From NCBI GenBank assembly GCA_002841605.1, contig PHAF01000007.1, positions 1 through 24,645 on the forward strand: a DNA stretch of 24,645 nucleotides. The letters run 5' to 3'. Each line of letters begins with the position of its first letter. Position 1 is the first letter of the stretch. The translations under genes and the position numbers were made by a program. The DNA is from Firmicutes bacterium HGW-Firmicutes-10. Its GTDB lineage: Bacteria > Bacillota_I > Bacilli_A > Erysipelotrichales > Erysipelotrichaceae. Shown piece after piece: positions 6,764-15,400 of this stretch. Below the pieces are notes generated by a model. That model did no database searches and had not been told where the DNA came from. It was given only the letters and a program-made list of their open reading frames with translations.

Positions 6764-7726
6764 ATGAAAAAGAGTTTAATTTTTCTTGATCATGAGAATA
6801 TTCAGAATTCGATCGATTTATTGGCGGTCATTGACTTGATGTATGGCAAGGGCAACAGCATCACTTATGCTGCTTGCTTGAATCATTCTGGAGATGAAGC
6901 TATGGGTTTGGTAGACCATATCGTCAATATACAAGATGACAGAATCGAAAATCATGACTTAATCAATTTGACAAACAGTTTAGAAGAAATGCATCTAATT
7001 CATGCTTTTGACAGCATTCTTATTCCGGCCACTCAAACCGGTCGCATGTTGGCTCCAAGATTGTCAATGCGCTTGCACGTCGGATTGGTAGCGGATGTAA
7101 CAGCCATTGAACATAACAATGGAGAACTTGAAATGGTCCGCCCTGCATTTAGTGGGAAAATTATGGCTGGGATCGTAAACAAAGGACGACGACCCGTCAT
7201 GATGAGTGTTCGACAGAATGTTTTCAATTTTATCTCGGCTGAATCTAAGAACACGCAAAGAACTGAGTTTTATCCAACCAATATTCAACCGAGTACGGTT
7301 CAACTGCTTGAATCAAAGGAAAAAGAAAGATCACTGGACATTCGAGACAGTGAGATTCTGATTTCAGGAGGTGGAGGTGTACAAGATAACTTCCATTGTC
7401 TGGACTTTTTGGCGAATGAACTTGACGCACAAGTGTCAGCCAGTCGCCGCATTGTAGATAGCGGATTAGCATCAAGAAAGATACAAGTCGGACAATCCGG
7501 TAAAACGGTCAGTCCGCGGTTGTATATTGCTTTAGGAATATATGGTTCATTACAGCACATTGAAGGATTGAATAATGTTGAGAATATCATATCAGTGAAT
7601 GTCGATAAAGATGCACCCATATGCAGCTTGTCGGATATCGTCGTTGTAGGTGATGCCGTCGAGTTTATCGATCAATTAGTTAAGAAAATAAAAAACAATC
7701 GAAATATCGAAACAGGAGAAAAATAA
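6764..7726 (+). CDS. etfA: Electron transfer flavoprotein, alpha subunit
   Basis: A 320-residue EtfA. The C-terminal FAD domain is clear: SRRIVDSG (227-234), QVGQSGKTVSPRLYIALGIYGSLQH (241-265) and DKDAPI (281-286). The usual SGAIQH is here YGSLQH. There is no N-terminal ferredoxin domain and no 4Fe-4S cysteine motif, unlike the EtfA of the Acetobacterium-type lactate dehydrogenase complex. I chose ATG 6764, giving MKKSLIFLDH, because AAAGGGG lies about ten bases upstream and the residues added by a longer frame from 6704 overlap etfB and are not EtfA-like. It pairs with EtfB and overlaps the next gene by one base (TAATG). Electron exit, by quinone oxidoreductase or bifurcation, is not visible here. 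Confidence 0.94.
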   Translation: MKKSLIFLDHENIQNSIDLLAVIDLMYGKGNSITYAACLNHSGDEAMGLVDHIVNIQDDRIENHDLINLTNSLEEMHLIHAFDSILIPATQTGRMLAPRLSMRLHVGLVADVTAIEHNNGELEMVRPAFSGKIMAGIVNKGRRPVMMSVRQNVFNFISAESKNTQRTEFYPTNIQPSTVQLLESKEKERSLDIRDSEILISGGGGVQDNFHCLDFLANELDAQVSASRRIVDSGLASRKIQVGQSGKTVSPRLYIALGIYGSLQHIEGLNNVENIISVNVDKDAPICSLSDIVVVGDAVEFIDQLVKKIKNNRNIETGEK

Positions 7727-8505
7727 TGAATATTACAGATTTCAATCTAGGTTTCTTTTCCCTCAAAGGAAAAAACGCAATCGTTACAGGCGGCAATAGC
7801 GGCTTAGGACAAGCTTTTTCTATGGCATTGGCTAAAGGTGGCGCAAACGTCATGGCGGTAAGCATCATGGATGACGGTGGCGAGACTAAAGAACTGATCG
7901 AATCATGCGGTGTTGAGTATAAGTATATATTTGCGGATATCACAGAAGATGGCGAATGTAAGCGAGTGGTCGAAGACTGTGTCAATACGTGGGGCAGCAT
8001 CGATATCCTCATCAACTGCGCTGGTATTTGTATCAATATTGAAGATGTAACAAAATTTACCCGCAAAGAATGGGACAAAATGGTTGCCATTAACCTAACA
8101 GCAGCATTTGAGATGACTCACGAATCCTGTAAGTTTATGATCAAACAAAAAAGCGGAAAGGTCATCAACATTGCCTCATTGTATTCATTCTTAGGCGGTC
8201 AATGGTCTCCGGCATATGCAGCAACCAAACACGGAATCGTCGGTTTGACGAAATCTATGTGTGATGAACTTGCTCAATTCAATATTCAAGTTAACGCGAT
8301 TGCTCCGGGCTACTTTGCTACAAAACTAACTGAAAAAACCAGAAGCGATGCAAAACGTAATGGTGAAATTTTAGCTCATATTCCTGCAAACCGTTGGGGT
8401 TGGTTGGCTGACTTAATGGGTACAGCCGTATTTTTATCCAGCGATGCTTCCAATTATGTAAATGGTCATACACTAACCGTCGACGGCGGGTATTTAATGA
8501 GATAA
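7726..8505 (+). CDS. Short-chain dehydrogenase/reductase, KduD-like
   Basis: A 259-residue classical SDR. TGGNSGLG (21-28) is the dinucleotide-binding glycine motif, NCAG (97-100) replaces the usual NNAG, and N123, S151, Y164 and K168 form the catalytic set (IAS thirteen residues before YAATK). Overall layout and the C-terminal RWG..DLMG..VFL.S.AS.YVNG pattern are closest to KduD (2-dehydro-3-deoxy-D-gluconate 5-dehydrogenase) and 2-deoxy-gluconate 3-dehydrogenases. It probably interconverts an alcohol and a ketone on a sugar acid, polyol or similar substrate using NAD(P). The start codon overlaps the etfA stop by one base, so translation is coupled. Exact substrate is unknown. Confidence 0.9.
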   Translation: MNITDFNLGFFSLKGKNAIVTGGNSGLGQAFSMALAKGGANVMAVSIMDDGGETKELIESCGVEYKYIFADITEDGECKRVVEDCVNTWGSIDILINCAGICINIEDVTKFTRKEWDKMVAINLTAAFEMTHESCKFMIKQKSGKVINIASLYSFLGGQWSPAYAATKHGIVGLTKSMCDELAQFNIQVNAIAPGYFATKLTEKTRSDAKRNGEILAHIPANRWGWLADLMGTAVFLSSDASNYVNGHTLTVDGGYLMR

Positions 8506-8524
8506 CAATGCGCAAGCATTGTTA
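8503..8524 (+). promoter_or_regulatory. Intercistronic hairpin (perfect 9-bp stem, GCAA loop)
   Basis: Perfect arms TAACAATGC and GCATTGTTA enclose a GCAA (GNRA) tetraloop. It begins inside the SDR stop codon region and is followed by TTTAAACG rather than a U-tract. The kinase ribosome binding site (GAGGAGG, 8532-8538) comes eight bases later. It could be a weak terminator, an RNase barrier or an RNA processing site within the operon. Confidence 0.6.
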
Positions 8525-8544
8525 TTTAAACGAGGAGGAAACTT

Positions 8545-9975
8545 ATGGCAGACAAGTATTTAATCGGTATAGATAGTGGTTCTCAAAGTACGAAAGTATA
8601 TATTTTCAATCAACGTGGAGAAATCGTCTGTAGCGCTAGTGAAGGTTTGAAGCCGATGATGACGAGGAAACCGGGTTACGTAGAACATCCTGATGACGAT
8701 TTGTGGGATAGTCTGAAAATCGTTCTTAACAAAGTTATGAAGGAATTCAAAGGCGATGTCGCTGATATTATGGGGTTGGGTTTATGTTCGATCCGTTGTT
8801 GCCGCGTGTTTATGAAACCTAACGGTGATTTAGCAGCTCCGATCATGAGTTGGATGGATGTACGGGCATATGAAACATATGAAGATGATCCGGAAATTGG
8901 ATACACCTGTTCTACTTCGGGTTATTTGACTTTCCGTTTGACCGGTCAATTCAAGGAAATGGCTGCAAATGCTTATCAGTGGCAGTTTCCGGTCGATATG
9001 GAAACGTGGGATTGGTCAAATGACAAAGAATACTTTGACAATTTCAAGATTCCGCGTGAAAAATTGATGGATATTCAGTTGCCGGGCACGATTTTGGGTT
9101 ATGTAAATGAAAAGGCTTCACTAGAAACGGGGTTACCTGTTGGGCTTGCGGTCGTATCAACAGCAAATGATAAAGCAGTTGAAGCCATCGGTTCAGGTTT
9201 GAACAAACCGAATGTCGGATTATTGTCGTTGGGCACTTACATTACATCCATGGTTTTTGGTGACAAGAACATTACGGACTCAGTAAATTTCTTTACTAAT
9301 CTTTCATGTATCCCGCACAAGTATTTATTCGAGAGTGGCGGTATTCGCAGAGGTATGTGGCTGATTTCCTGGTATAAGGGAATTATCGGCGAAGAATATG
9401 GCGAAAAAGCAAAAAAAGCGGGTCTGATGGTCGAAGATTACTTGGCTTTAGAAGCCGCAAACGTCAATCCGGGTTCGGATGGTTTATTAACGATTCCTGA
9501 CTGGCTTGCTCCTGCAACACAATTGTATCGCAAAGGTGTTATGATCGGATTTGATGAACGTCATACACGTGGGCACATCTATCGCTCGTTGCTCGAAGGT
9601 ATTGCGCTGACTATGAAAAATAATTATGATGCTATGAACAATGAACTGGGTCAGAAACCTGAGAAAATCATTGTTTCCGGTGGTGGTTCTAATAGTGATT
9701 TATACATGCAAATCATTGCGGATATGTATGGTGTTAAAGCAGTAAGAAATGAAGTCAATGGGGCCGCATCATTAGGCGCAGCCATCTGCGCAGCTGTTGC
9801 GACAGGATTATATAAAGACTTTGATGATGCTGTAGATCACATGATTAAGCAAAAAGATGAATTCGTACCAAATATGGAAAATCATAAGGCTTATCAAAAG
9901 ATAAATGAAGCTTACCATGATTTGCCCAAAATGCTGGAAGAAACATTGAAAAACGTTTATAACAAACTTAAGTAA
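8545..9975 (+). CDS. FGGY-family carbohydrate kinase, shortened N-domain
   Basis: A 476-residue kinase of the xylulokinase/glycerol kinase superfamily that transfers phosphate from ATP to a sugar or polyol hydroxyl. Visible signatures are GIDSGSQSTK (8-17, ATP phosphate loop), SWMDVR (102-107, substrate contact), the catalytic base D209 in TANDKAVEA, LLSLGTY (226-232) and the adenosine motif GGGSNS (379-384). Compared with E. coli XylB, about 35 residues are missing between the MDVR motif and RLTG (131-134), the stretch that normally holds the tGN and KLLW segments. The rest is intact and in frame. GAGGAGG gives a strong ribosome binding site. Its product may be the effector of the SIS domain of the local regulator. 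The phosphorylated substrate cannot be named. Confidence 0.9.
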   Translation: MADKYLIGIDSGSQSTKVYIFNQRGEIVCSASEGLKPMMTRKPGYVEHPDDDLWDSLKIVLNKVMKEFKGDVADIMGLGLCSIRCCRVFMKPNGDLAAPIMSWMDVRAYETYEDDPEIGYTCSTSGYLTFRLTGQFKEMAANAYQWQFPVDMETWDWSNDKEYFDNFKIPREKLMDIQLPGTILGYVNEKASLETGLPVGLAVVSTANDKAVEAIGSGLNKPNVGLLSLGTYITSMVFGDKNITDSVNFFTNLSCIPHKYLFESGGIRRGMWLISWYKGIIGEEYGEKAKKAGLMVEDYLALEAANVNPGSDGLLTIPDWLAPATQLYRKGVMIGFDERHTRGHIYRSLLEGIALTMKNNYDAMNNELGQKPEKIIVSGGGSNSDLYMQIIADMYGVKAVRNEVNGAASLGAAICAAVATGLYKDFDDAVDHMIKQKDEFVPNMENHKAYQKINEAYHDLPKMLEETLKNVYNKLK

Positions 9976-10005
9976 GAATTGATACAGATTATAAGTGCTA
10001 TGTTT

Positions 10006-10044
10006 AGTCACATGGGGAAATGCCCAAGAGTTCCTCATGTGACT
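10006..10044 (+). promoter_or_regulatory. 14-bp inverted repeat upstream of surE
   Basis: The arms AGTCACATGGGGAA (10006-10019) and TTCCTCATGTGACT (10031-10044) pair completely apart from one G-U, with an 11-base loop. No U-tract follows. The repeat ends 20 bases before the preferred surE ATG and just before its ribosome binding site (GGAG, 10055-10058). It is probably an RNA structure that tunes the surE-BCCT segment, or a protein-binding dyad. Confidence 0.6.
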
Positions 10045-10064
10045 CATTTAGCGATGGAGATATC

Positions 10065-10874
10065 ATGAAAAAACCTTTGATACTCATCACCAATGATGAT
10101 GGGATTTACTCACCAGGACTGTGGGCTGTCATCGAATCTGTGAAAGAATTTGGAGACTTATTAATTGTAGCTCCGATTTCTCAGCAGACTAGCATGGGAA
10201 GATCGTTTGCCAAAGGACCCGATGTCGGCATCGTTGAGAAAGTCATATTACACATCAATGGTGCTGATGTAGTCGCATTTGGTGTTCATGGATCGCCGGC
10301 TTTAGCTGTCTCTCACGGGGTGCTTGAACTTAGCGATAAAAAGCCCGATCTTTGTATCAGTGGTATCAATTATGGTGAGAATCTGGGTCTTTCGATTACT
10401 TGCAGCGGAACTGTAGGGGCAGCATTTGAAGCGGATTCACATGGGATTCCATCGATTGCTGTATCGCGTCAAGCGGACTTAAGCATGCAACATTCAAATG
10501 TGTTTGCTGATTTGGATTGGGCAGCATGCAAGTATATAACAAAAAAAGTCGTGGAAGAAGTGTTGAAAAGCGGATTTCCTTCGAAAGTAAGTATACTAAA
10601 TATCAATGTTCCTGATAAAGCTACTGAACATACAGAAGTTCGATATACAAAACAAAGCAGACATAATTACTCGGCTTTTATAAAACCGGAGCCTCGAGAT
10701 TTTAGTAAGGCGTATACGCTGAAATCACGAATCGACTTAAATCGAGACGATATCGATCGTGGAAGTGATATTTATGCAATTGCTTTTGACAAAGTCATAT
10801 CAATTACTCCCTTAACCTGGGATCTTTCTATGAATGTAGAAACTAATTTGAAAGGAAGTTTATATGAAAAATAA
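10065..10874 (+). CDS. SurE-like 5'/3'-nucleotidase / phosphatase, divergent subfamily
   Basis: A 269-residue SurE-family protein. The metal-binding NDDG (10-13, with D11 and D12) and SGINYGENLG (99-108, with N102) are conserved, as is SGTVGAAFE (114-122). The residue aligned with the metal-ligand Ser39 of E. coli SurE is Thr42, within QQTSMGRSF, so this belongs to a variant branch. SurE enzymes remove phosphate from nucleoside monophosphates and other phosphate esters. Here, inside an operon with a sugar/polyol kinase, a role on a pathway phosphate ester is plausible. Classical surE usually sits beside pcm or other housekeeping genes, so the context is unusual. I chose ATG 10065 because GGAG precedes it and upstream residues from 10020 fall in the hairpin. 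It overlaps the next gene by 11 bases. Confidence 0.87.
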   Translation: MKKPLILITNDDGIYSPGLWAVIESVKEFGDLLIVAPISQQTSMGRSFAKGPDVGIVEKVILHINGADVVAFGVHGSPALAVSHGVLELSDKKPDLCISGINYGENLGLSITCSGTVGAAFEADSHGIPSIAVSRQADLSMQHSNVFADLDWAACKYITKKVVEEVLKSGFPSKVSILNINVPDKATEHTEVRYTKQSRHNYSAFIKPEPRDFSKAYTLKSRIDLNRDDIDRGSDIYAIAFDKVISITPLTWDLSMNVETNLKGSLYEK

Positions 10875-12429
10875 CGATACGCTAAAACGTTTACGGCTAG
10901 TCGTGTTTCTGCCGGCTTTTCTTTTGCTGGTGTTAACCATCATCCTAAACTTTACCAATTATGAAGCTTTTTTGAATGTTACAACGGCAGCTAAGGATTT
11001 TATGGTCATTCAGTCAGGATGGCTATTCAGCTTAGTCGGAGCAGCTTGTTTAATAGTAATCATCGGCGCATTTTTCTCGCCTCTGGGAAATGTCAGAATC
11101 GGCGGTCCAAATGCAAAACCGCTTATTAATAAATTGTCATGGTTTACGATAACTTTGTGTACAACTATTGCGGCAGGCATCATGTTCTGGGGTATGGCAG
11201 AACCGATTTGGCACTTAGCCTATCCTCCGGTTTCATTGGGAATTGAACCAATGTCAGCTGAGGCTGCAAAATTCGCCATGGAAACATTGTTTCTGCACTG
11301 GACATTCTTACCGTATGCAATATATGCGGTTCCAACCGTAGTATTTGCATTTGCATACTACAACATGAAGAGATCGTTTAGTGTAGGTTCGGAAATTTCG
11401 CCAATCATGGGGAAACGTGATCAAAAGAAAATCGATGTAGCGATCGATGCTGTCGTCATTTTCTGTGTGGCTGCAGGTATTGCTGCTTCCTTTGGCACTT
11501 CGGTCATGAATATGGGTGGAGGCATCAATGCATTATTCGGAATCGACAATAGTAAATTGCTATGGATCATAATTACAATTGCCGGAACGATTGCATTTGT
11601 CGTATCCTCAGCGACAGGATTGTTCAAAGGAATTCGTATCTTATCTGACTTCAACGTTTTCCTGTATGTAATCATTTTAGGAGCTTTGGTCATACTCGGA
11701 CCTTCAGCCTATGTATTCAGTCTGGGTACAGAATCATTGGGCGGCTTTATGACAAATATCTTTGACAAAGCATTGTTTACCGGAGCAGCCTCCGGAGATA
11801 CATGGGCATCCGGCTGGACGGTCTTTTACTGGTCTAACTGGATGGCGTGGGCACCGGTATCAGCGGTCTTCTTAGCCAGAATCACCTATGGTTATACAGT
11901 TAAAGAAGTAATAACCATGAACTTCGTAATCCCGAGTATTTTTAGTGCAGTTTGGATGACGATCATTGGTGGTACCGCCATCAACTTCCAAATGACAGGA
12001 GCCGTTGATGTATTGGGCATCATGTTAGAACAAGGATCTGCAGCTGCAGGTTATGCTGTATTGGGTAATCTGCCATTCTCCGGCATTTTAATTTTCATAT
12101 ACCTGGTTGCGGTATTCATATCCTTCGTAACGGCAACAGACTCAACGACCAATGCGATGGCCAGTATTTCTTCTACCGGCATTCAAGATGGTAAGCAAGA
12201 AGCTCCGATGTTCATCAAGATCATTTGGGGTGTTACAGTAGGAGCGGTTTCGCTGATTTTCATTACGACTTTGGGAATTGATGGCATTCGTATGCTTTCC
12301 TATCTTGGTGGATTCCCTGCATTGTTCTTAGGCATTCTGAGTATTGCTTCTTTAATATTAGTCATGGGTAACCCGGCAAAATTTGATACCCACACGATCA
12401 AAGAGGCAGAGTTAACGAGTAAGGATTAA
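10864..12429 (+). CDS. BCCT-family transporter (betaine/carnitine/choline type)
   Basis: A 521-residue membrane protein of the BCCT family with about twelve helices. FWGMAEPIWH (108-117) and FYWSNWMAWAP (321-331) are diagnostic. Compared with BetP, the aromatic box appears largely kept (W146, Y151 for Trp, Y154, W326), which suits a trimethylammonium-like substrate. Two features differ: Asn325 stands where BetP has Trp373, and the TM3 region reads CTTIAAG rather than the AAGMGIG of sodium-coupled betaine transporters. The termini are short, without the long osmosensing C-terminal helix of BetP, arguing for nutrient uptake or antiport rather than osmoregulation. The ATG overlaps the surE stop by 11 bases and GGAAG precedes it. 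Last gene of the operon; substrate unknown. Confidence 0.9.
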   Translation: MKNNDTLKRLRLVVFLPAFLLLVLTIILNFTNYEAFLNVTTAAKDFMVIQSGWLFSLVGAACLIVIIGAFFSPLGNVRIGGPNAKPLINKLSWFTITLCTTIAAGIMFWGMAEPIWHLAYPPVSLGIEPMSAEAAKFAMETLFLHWTFLPYAIYAVPTVVFAFAYYNMKRSFSVGSEISPIMGKRDQKKIDVAIDAVVIFCVAAGIAASFGTSVMNMGGGINALFGIDNSKLLWIIITIAGTIAFVVSSATGLFKGIRILSDFNVFLYVIILGALVILGPSAYVFSLGTESLGGFMTNIFDKALFTGAASGDTWASGWTVFYWSNWMAWAPVSAVFLARITYGYTVKEVITMNFVIPSIFSAVWMTIIGGTAINFQMTGAVDVLGIMLEQGSAAAGYAVLGNLPFSGILIFIYLVAVFISFVTATDSTTNAMASISSTGIQDGKQEAPMFIKIIWGVTVGAVSLIFITTLGIDGIRMLSYLGGFPALFLGILSIASLILVMGNPAKFDTHTIKEAELTSKD

Positions 12430-12449
12430 AAAACGGGCTTTGCCCGTCA
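12427..12449 (-). terminator. Terminator of addA (minus strand)
   Basis: ACGGGC/GCCCGT arms with a three-base loop are followed on the minus strand by six T. The stem overlaps the addA stop codon. On the plus strand no T-run follows, so it would stop the convergent BCCT transcript poorly; no other terminator for that operon is evident. Confidence 0.8.
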
Positions 12450-15400
12450 AATCCGAATATATTCATTTAAATCGAAGCTGTAGAGATACGCTTCGATTTT
12501 CTTTTTGCTGAGCAGTTCCATCGCTTTTACATAGGTGTTCAATTGGTGTTTATGTCTTTCTATCAGAAGATCCGGTGTAACATTGCGATCGGTCTTAAAA
12601 TCGACAATGGTCAATGTTTCATCCGACTCAGAAATCATGTCAATGTACCCATAAACCAGTTGATCGTCAATTTTTGATATAAATGGAACCTCATGACTTA
12701 CATTGAAACGGTATAAATCGTTGGTAAAAGGATGACTGCTGTAGCGAATCAGATGTTCTTTCATTGTTTCGCTCAAATTGATATTCAACTCATCCATTTG
12801 ATCAGTGGTGAAAGGCAACACGGGGAGTCTTTGTAAGGCAATATGCATCAATGTACCTTGCTGTTGTGGTTTTAGATCTCGTGAAACAAATATTTGCGGG
12901 ACGTATGACTGATCTTTGAGGGAGGGAATCGTTTTTGAAATCAGAGTATTCGTTTTAGTATAAACAGGCAAATTTCCTTCAGGCTGCCTTATTGCTAACC
13001 TTACTGTCCTCAAACCGTCGATGGGAAGGCGGTTGAGTGAATACAACGATTCATCCAAATGACGAAGCGCATTTAAAATCCATCCCTGAGTTCCGATTTT
13101 CTCGAAAATCGACAACATAGATATTTCTTTTGGGGTGAATGGCTTCTTTTCGCTGCCGACAATGATCATTTTTTCTTGTGCGCGTGTCAAAGCTACATAA
13201 AGGACTCTGATTTGCTCTTCCAGTTCATCTTTGGTCGCCTTGAATTCGATAATTTGGCGAAGAAGGTTCACCTTTTTAAAACGCTTCGGAAGTTGTATCG
13301 TATGGATTCCAAGTCCCAATTGCTCATCAGCAATCAATGGTAACTTTAAGTCGATGATCGCATTGGAATTGGTTGACCAATAAAAGACAACTTTAAACTG
13401 TAAACCTTTGGACTGATGAATCGTCATTACCTTGACTAAGTCGTCTTCACTGTTGACTGGAATCGCCTCTGAACTTTTCTCATCAGAGATTTTGTCTATC
13501 AGCGAAACGAATCCATAAATACCACCGATCCCGTTTCTGTCAAATCCAACTGCTTTCTCAAATAACAGATCAAGATTTGTTTTTTCCTGGTGATTACAGA
13601 AATCGTCGTAGAAATGATTCAGAGAGTAAATTCGGTTTAGGGATTCTGTAATGCTCAGATACTGAAATTCATCTTTTAAAGACATGAGTGTATCATAAAC
13701 TTCTGGATGTAATTCTTTTATAGACTCAATCCAGTTTTTCGTTTTTTGGTTTAACAATGCGATCAAAGCGGCTTGATCTGCACTTAAGTCAAAGAAAGGT
13801 GAAAATAAAACACCAAACAAAGCGATCTCATTGGCGGGCTGAGTGATCCATCGATAAACGTTTATAACTTGGGATATCGCAGCAGACTGATAGAAACCGC
13901 TCTTGCTGTCGATGAAATAAGGGATGTTGGTTTCATCAAAGGCAGCTTTTAAATCCTCTTTCAATGCATGAGAACGAACTAAAACGACCATGTCACGGTA
14001 AGCGATTTTTTCTTTGCGGCGCAACTCGTGCATGCGATTAGCAATAAAGTTAGAACGAACGACTTTATCGTTGAAAGATTCTTCGATAGTCTCAGTTTTA
14101 AATTTTTCCTCATCAAAATCTCCTTCATCTCCATCGTCTGATTCAGTGTTTTCGCCCATTTCCTCATCATCAAGCATTAAGATGTTAATTTCTACCGGAT
14201 GACCATCATCAAACTGACTCTTCTTACCCGGAGTGACATGATCCTGTTGTTGATAGACATCTTCGAAATAATCAATATTCATCAAAGCATTGAAAAGTTG
14301 GTTGTTAAATTCTACGATGGGTTGTTTCGATCGGTAATTATGTTCGAGAGTTAATTGCTTAATATCTCTTTTGGTGGACAATTCTCGCATCAACCCCGGT
14401 TTTGCACCTCTAAACTTATAAATCGATTGTTTGACATCACCGACCCTAAAGATATTGCTACCCCTAGATACTCGCGAAATGATAGCGTCTTGAAGCTGAT
14501 TGGTATCTTGAAACTCATCGACCATGATTTCATCAAATTGGGTTTGATATTGTTTGTATACTTGATGTTGCTCGTTGAAAAGTATCTCAAATGCAAATCT
14601 TTCCATGTCATCGAAATCTATGCACTGCATTTCCTTTTTCTTTTGATCATAACGAAGATTGTAATCCAATGCCATCTCAAGCAATTTAGAGATTAATGGA
14701 TGCTGATTTGATAATTGTTGAAGATACTCTGCTTCACTTAAAAATGAGTTGGCTTTTGCTTTTATGGCCTTATTCAATTTATCACGTAGTTTATTGTAAT
14801 CTGCTTGTGACTTTATCGTAGATAGCGGATTTGTAGCCATCATAAGTAAAGCGTGATTATAACTATCAAGATTTCTTGTTTTAATCGCTTGAAACAAAAC
14901 ATTTGCCCACTGACAGACCAGTGAAGCCTCTGTAACGGATTTTTCATTGTCAAGCAAACTTGCATCACGCAAGACGGTTTTCGACTGTAAATCCAGTTGC
15001 TGGGCGTGTAAGGTCATCATCTCCCAAAAAGTCTGAGTAACAGGTTCCGGTAGTTCGCTTATTTTATTTCGCTTTTCATATAATGAGAGTATTTTCTGCG
15101 ACCATTTCTGAGGATTTTTTTGTTGAGATAAAACAGCATTTATTCGTAGTATGGCATTTCTGAATTCTGAAAAATCTTCACTTCTTGAACTGAAATGCTG
15201 GGCAGTTTGGATAAATGCAGAAGTGTCGGATAAGGATATCTGATGATCGAACGTTTTGTCTAGACATTCCTTTTGATATAAAACTTTCGTCGCTTCATCC
15301 AGGATATTATTCACTTGTTTTGGATTTAAATTGACAACATAGCCAAAATTCTTTACGACGGTAAGACAAAATGAGTGAATCGTAGAGATATTAGCAGTTT

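Noticed and set aside
7680..8090. A 136-codon minus-strand frame over etfA/SDR
   Set aside because: It is antisense to the conserved SDR glycine motif and NCAG region, with no start signal or homology-like pattern.
10020..10064. SurE extension from ATG 10020
   Set aside because: These bases form the loop and right arm of an inverted repeat and have no ribosome binding site; ATG 10065 gives the typical SurE opening.
12433..12447. The hairpin as a plus-strand terminator for the BCCT gene
   Set aside because: No T-run follows on the plus strand, whereas six T follow on the minus strand, so it is assigned to addA.
14355..14696. A 113-codon plus-strand frame inside addA
   Set aside because: It is antisense to the DEFQD and HNYRS helicase motifs; no ribosome binding site and a composition typical of an antisense frame.
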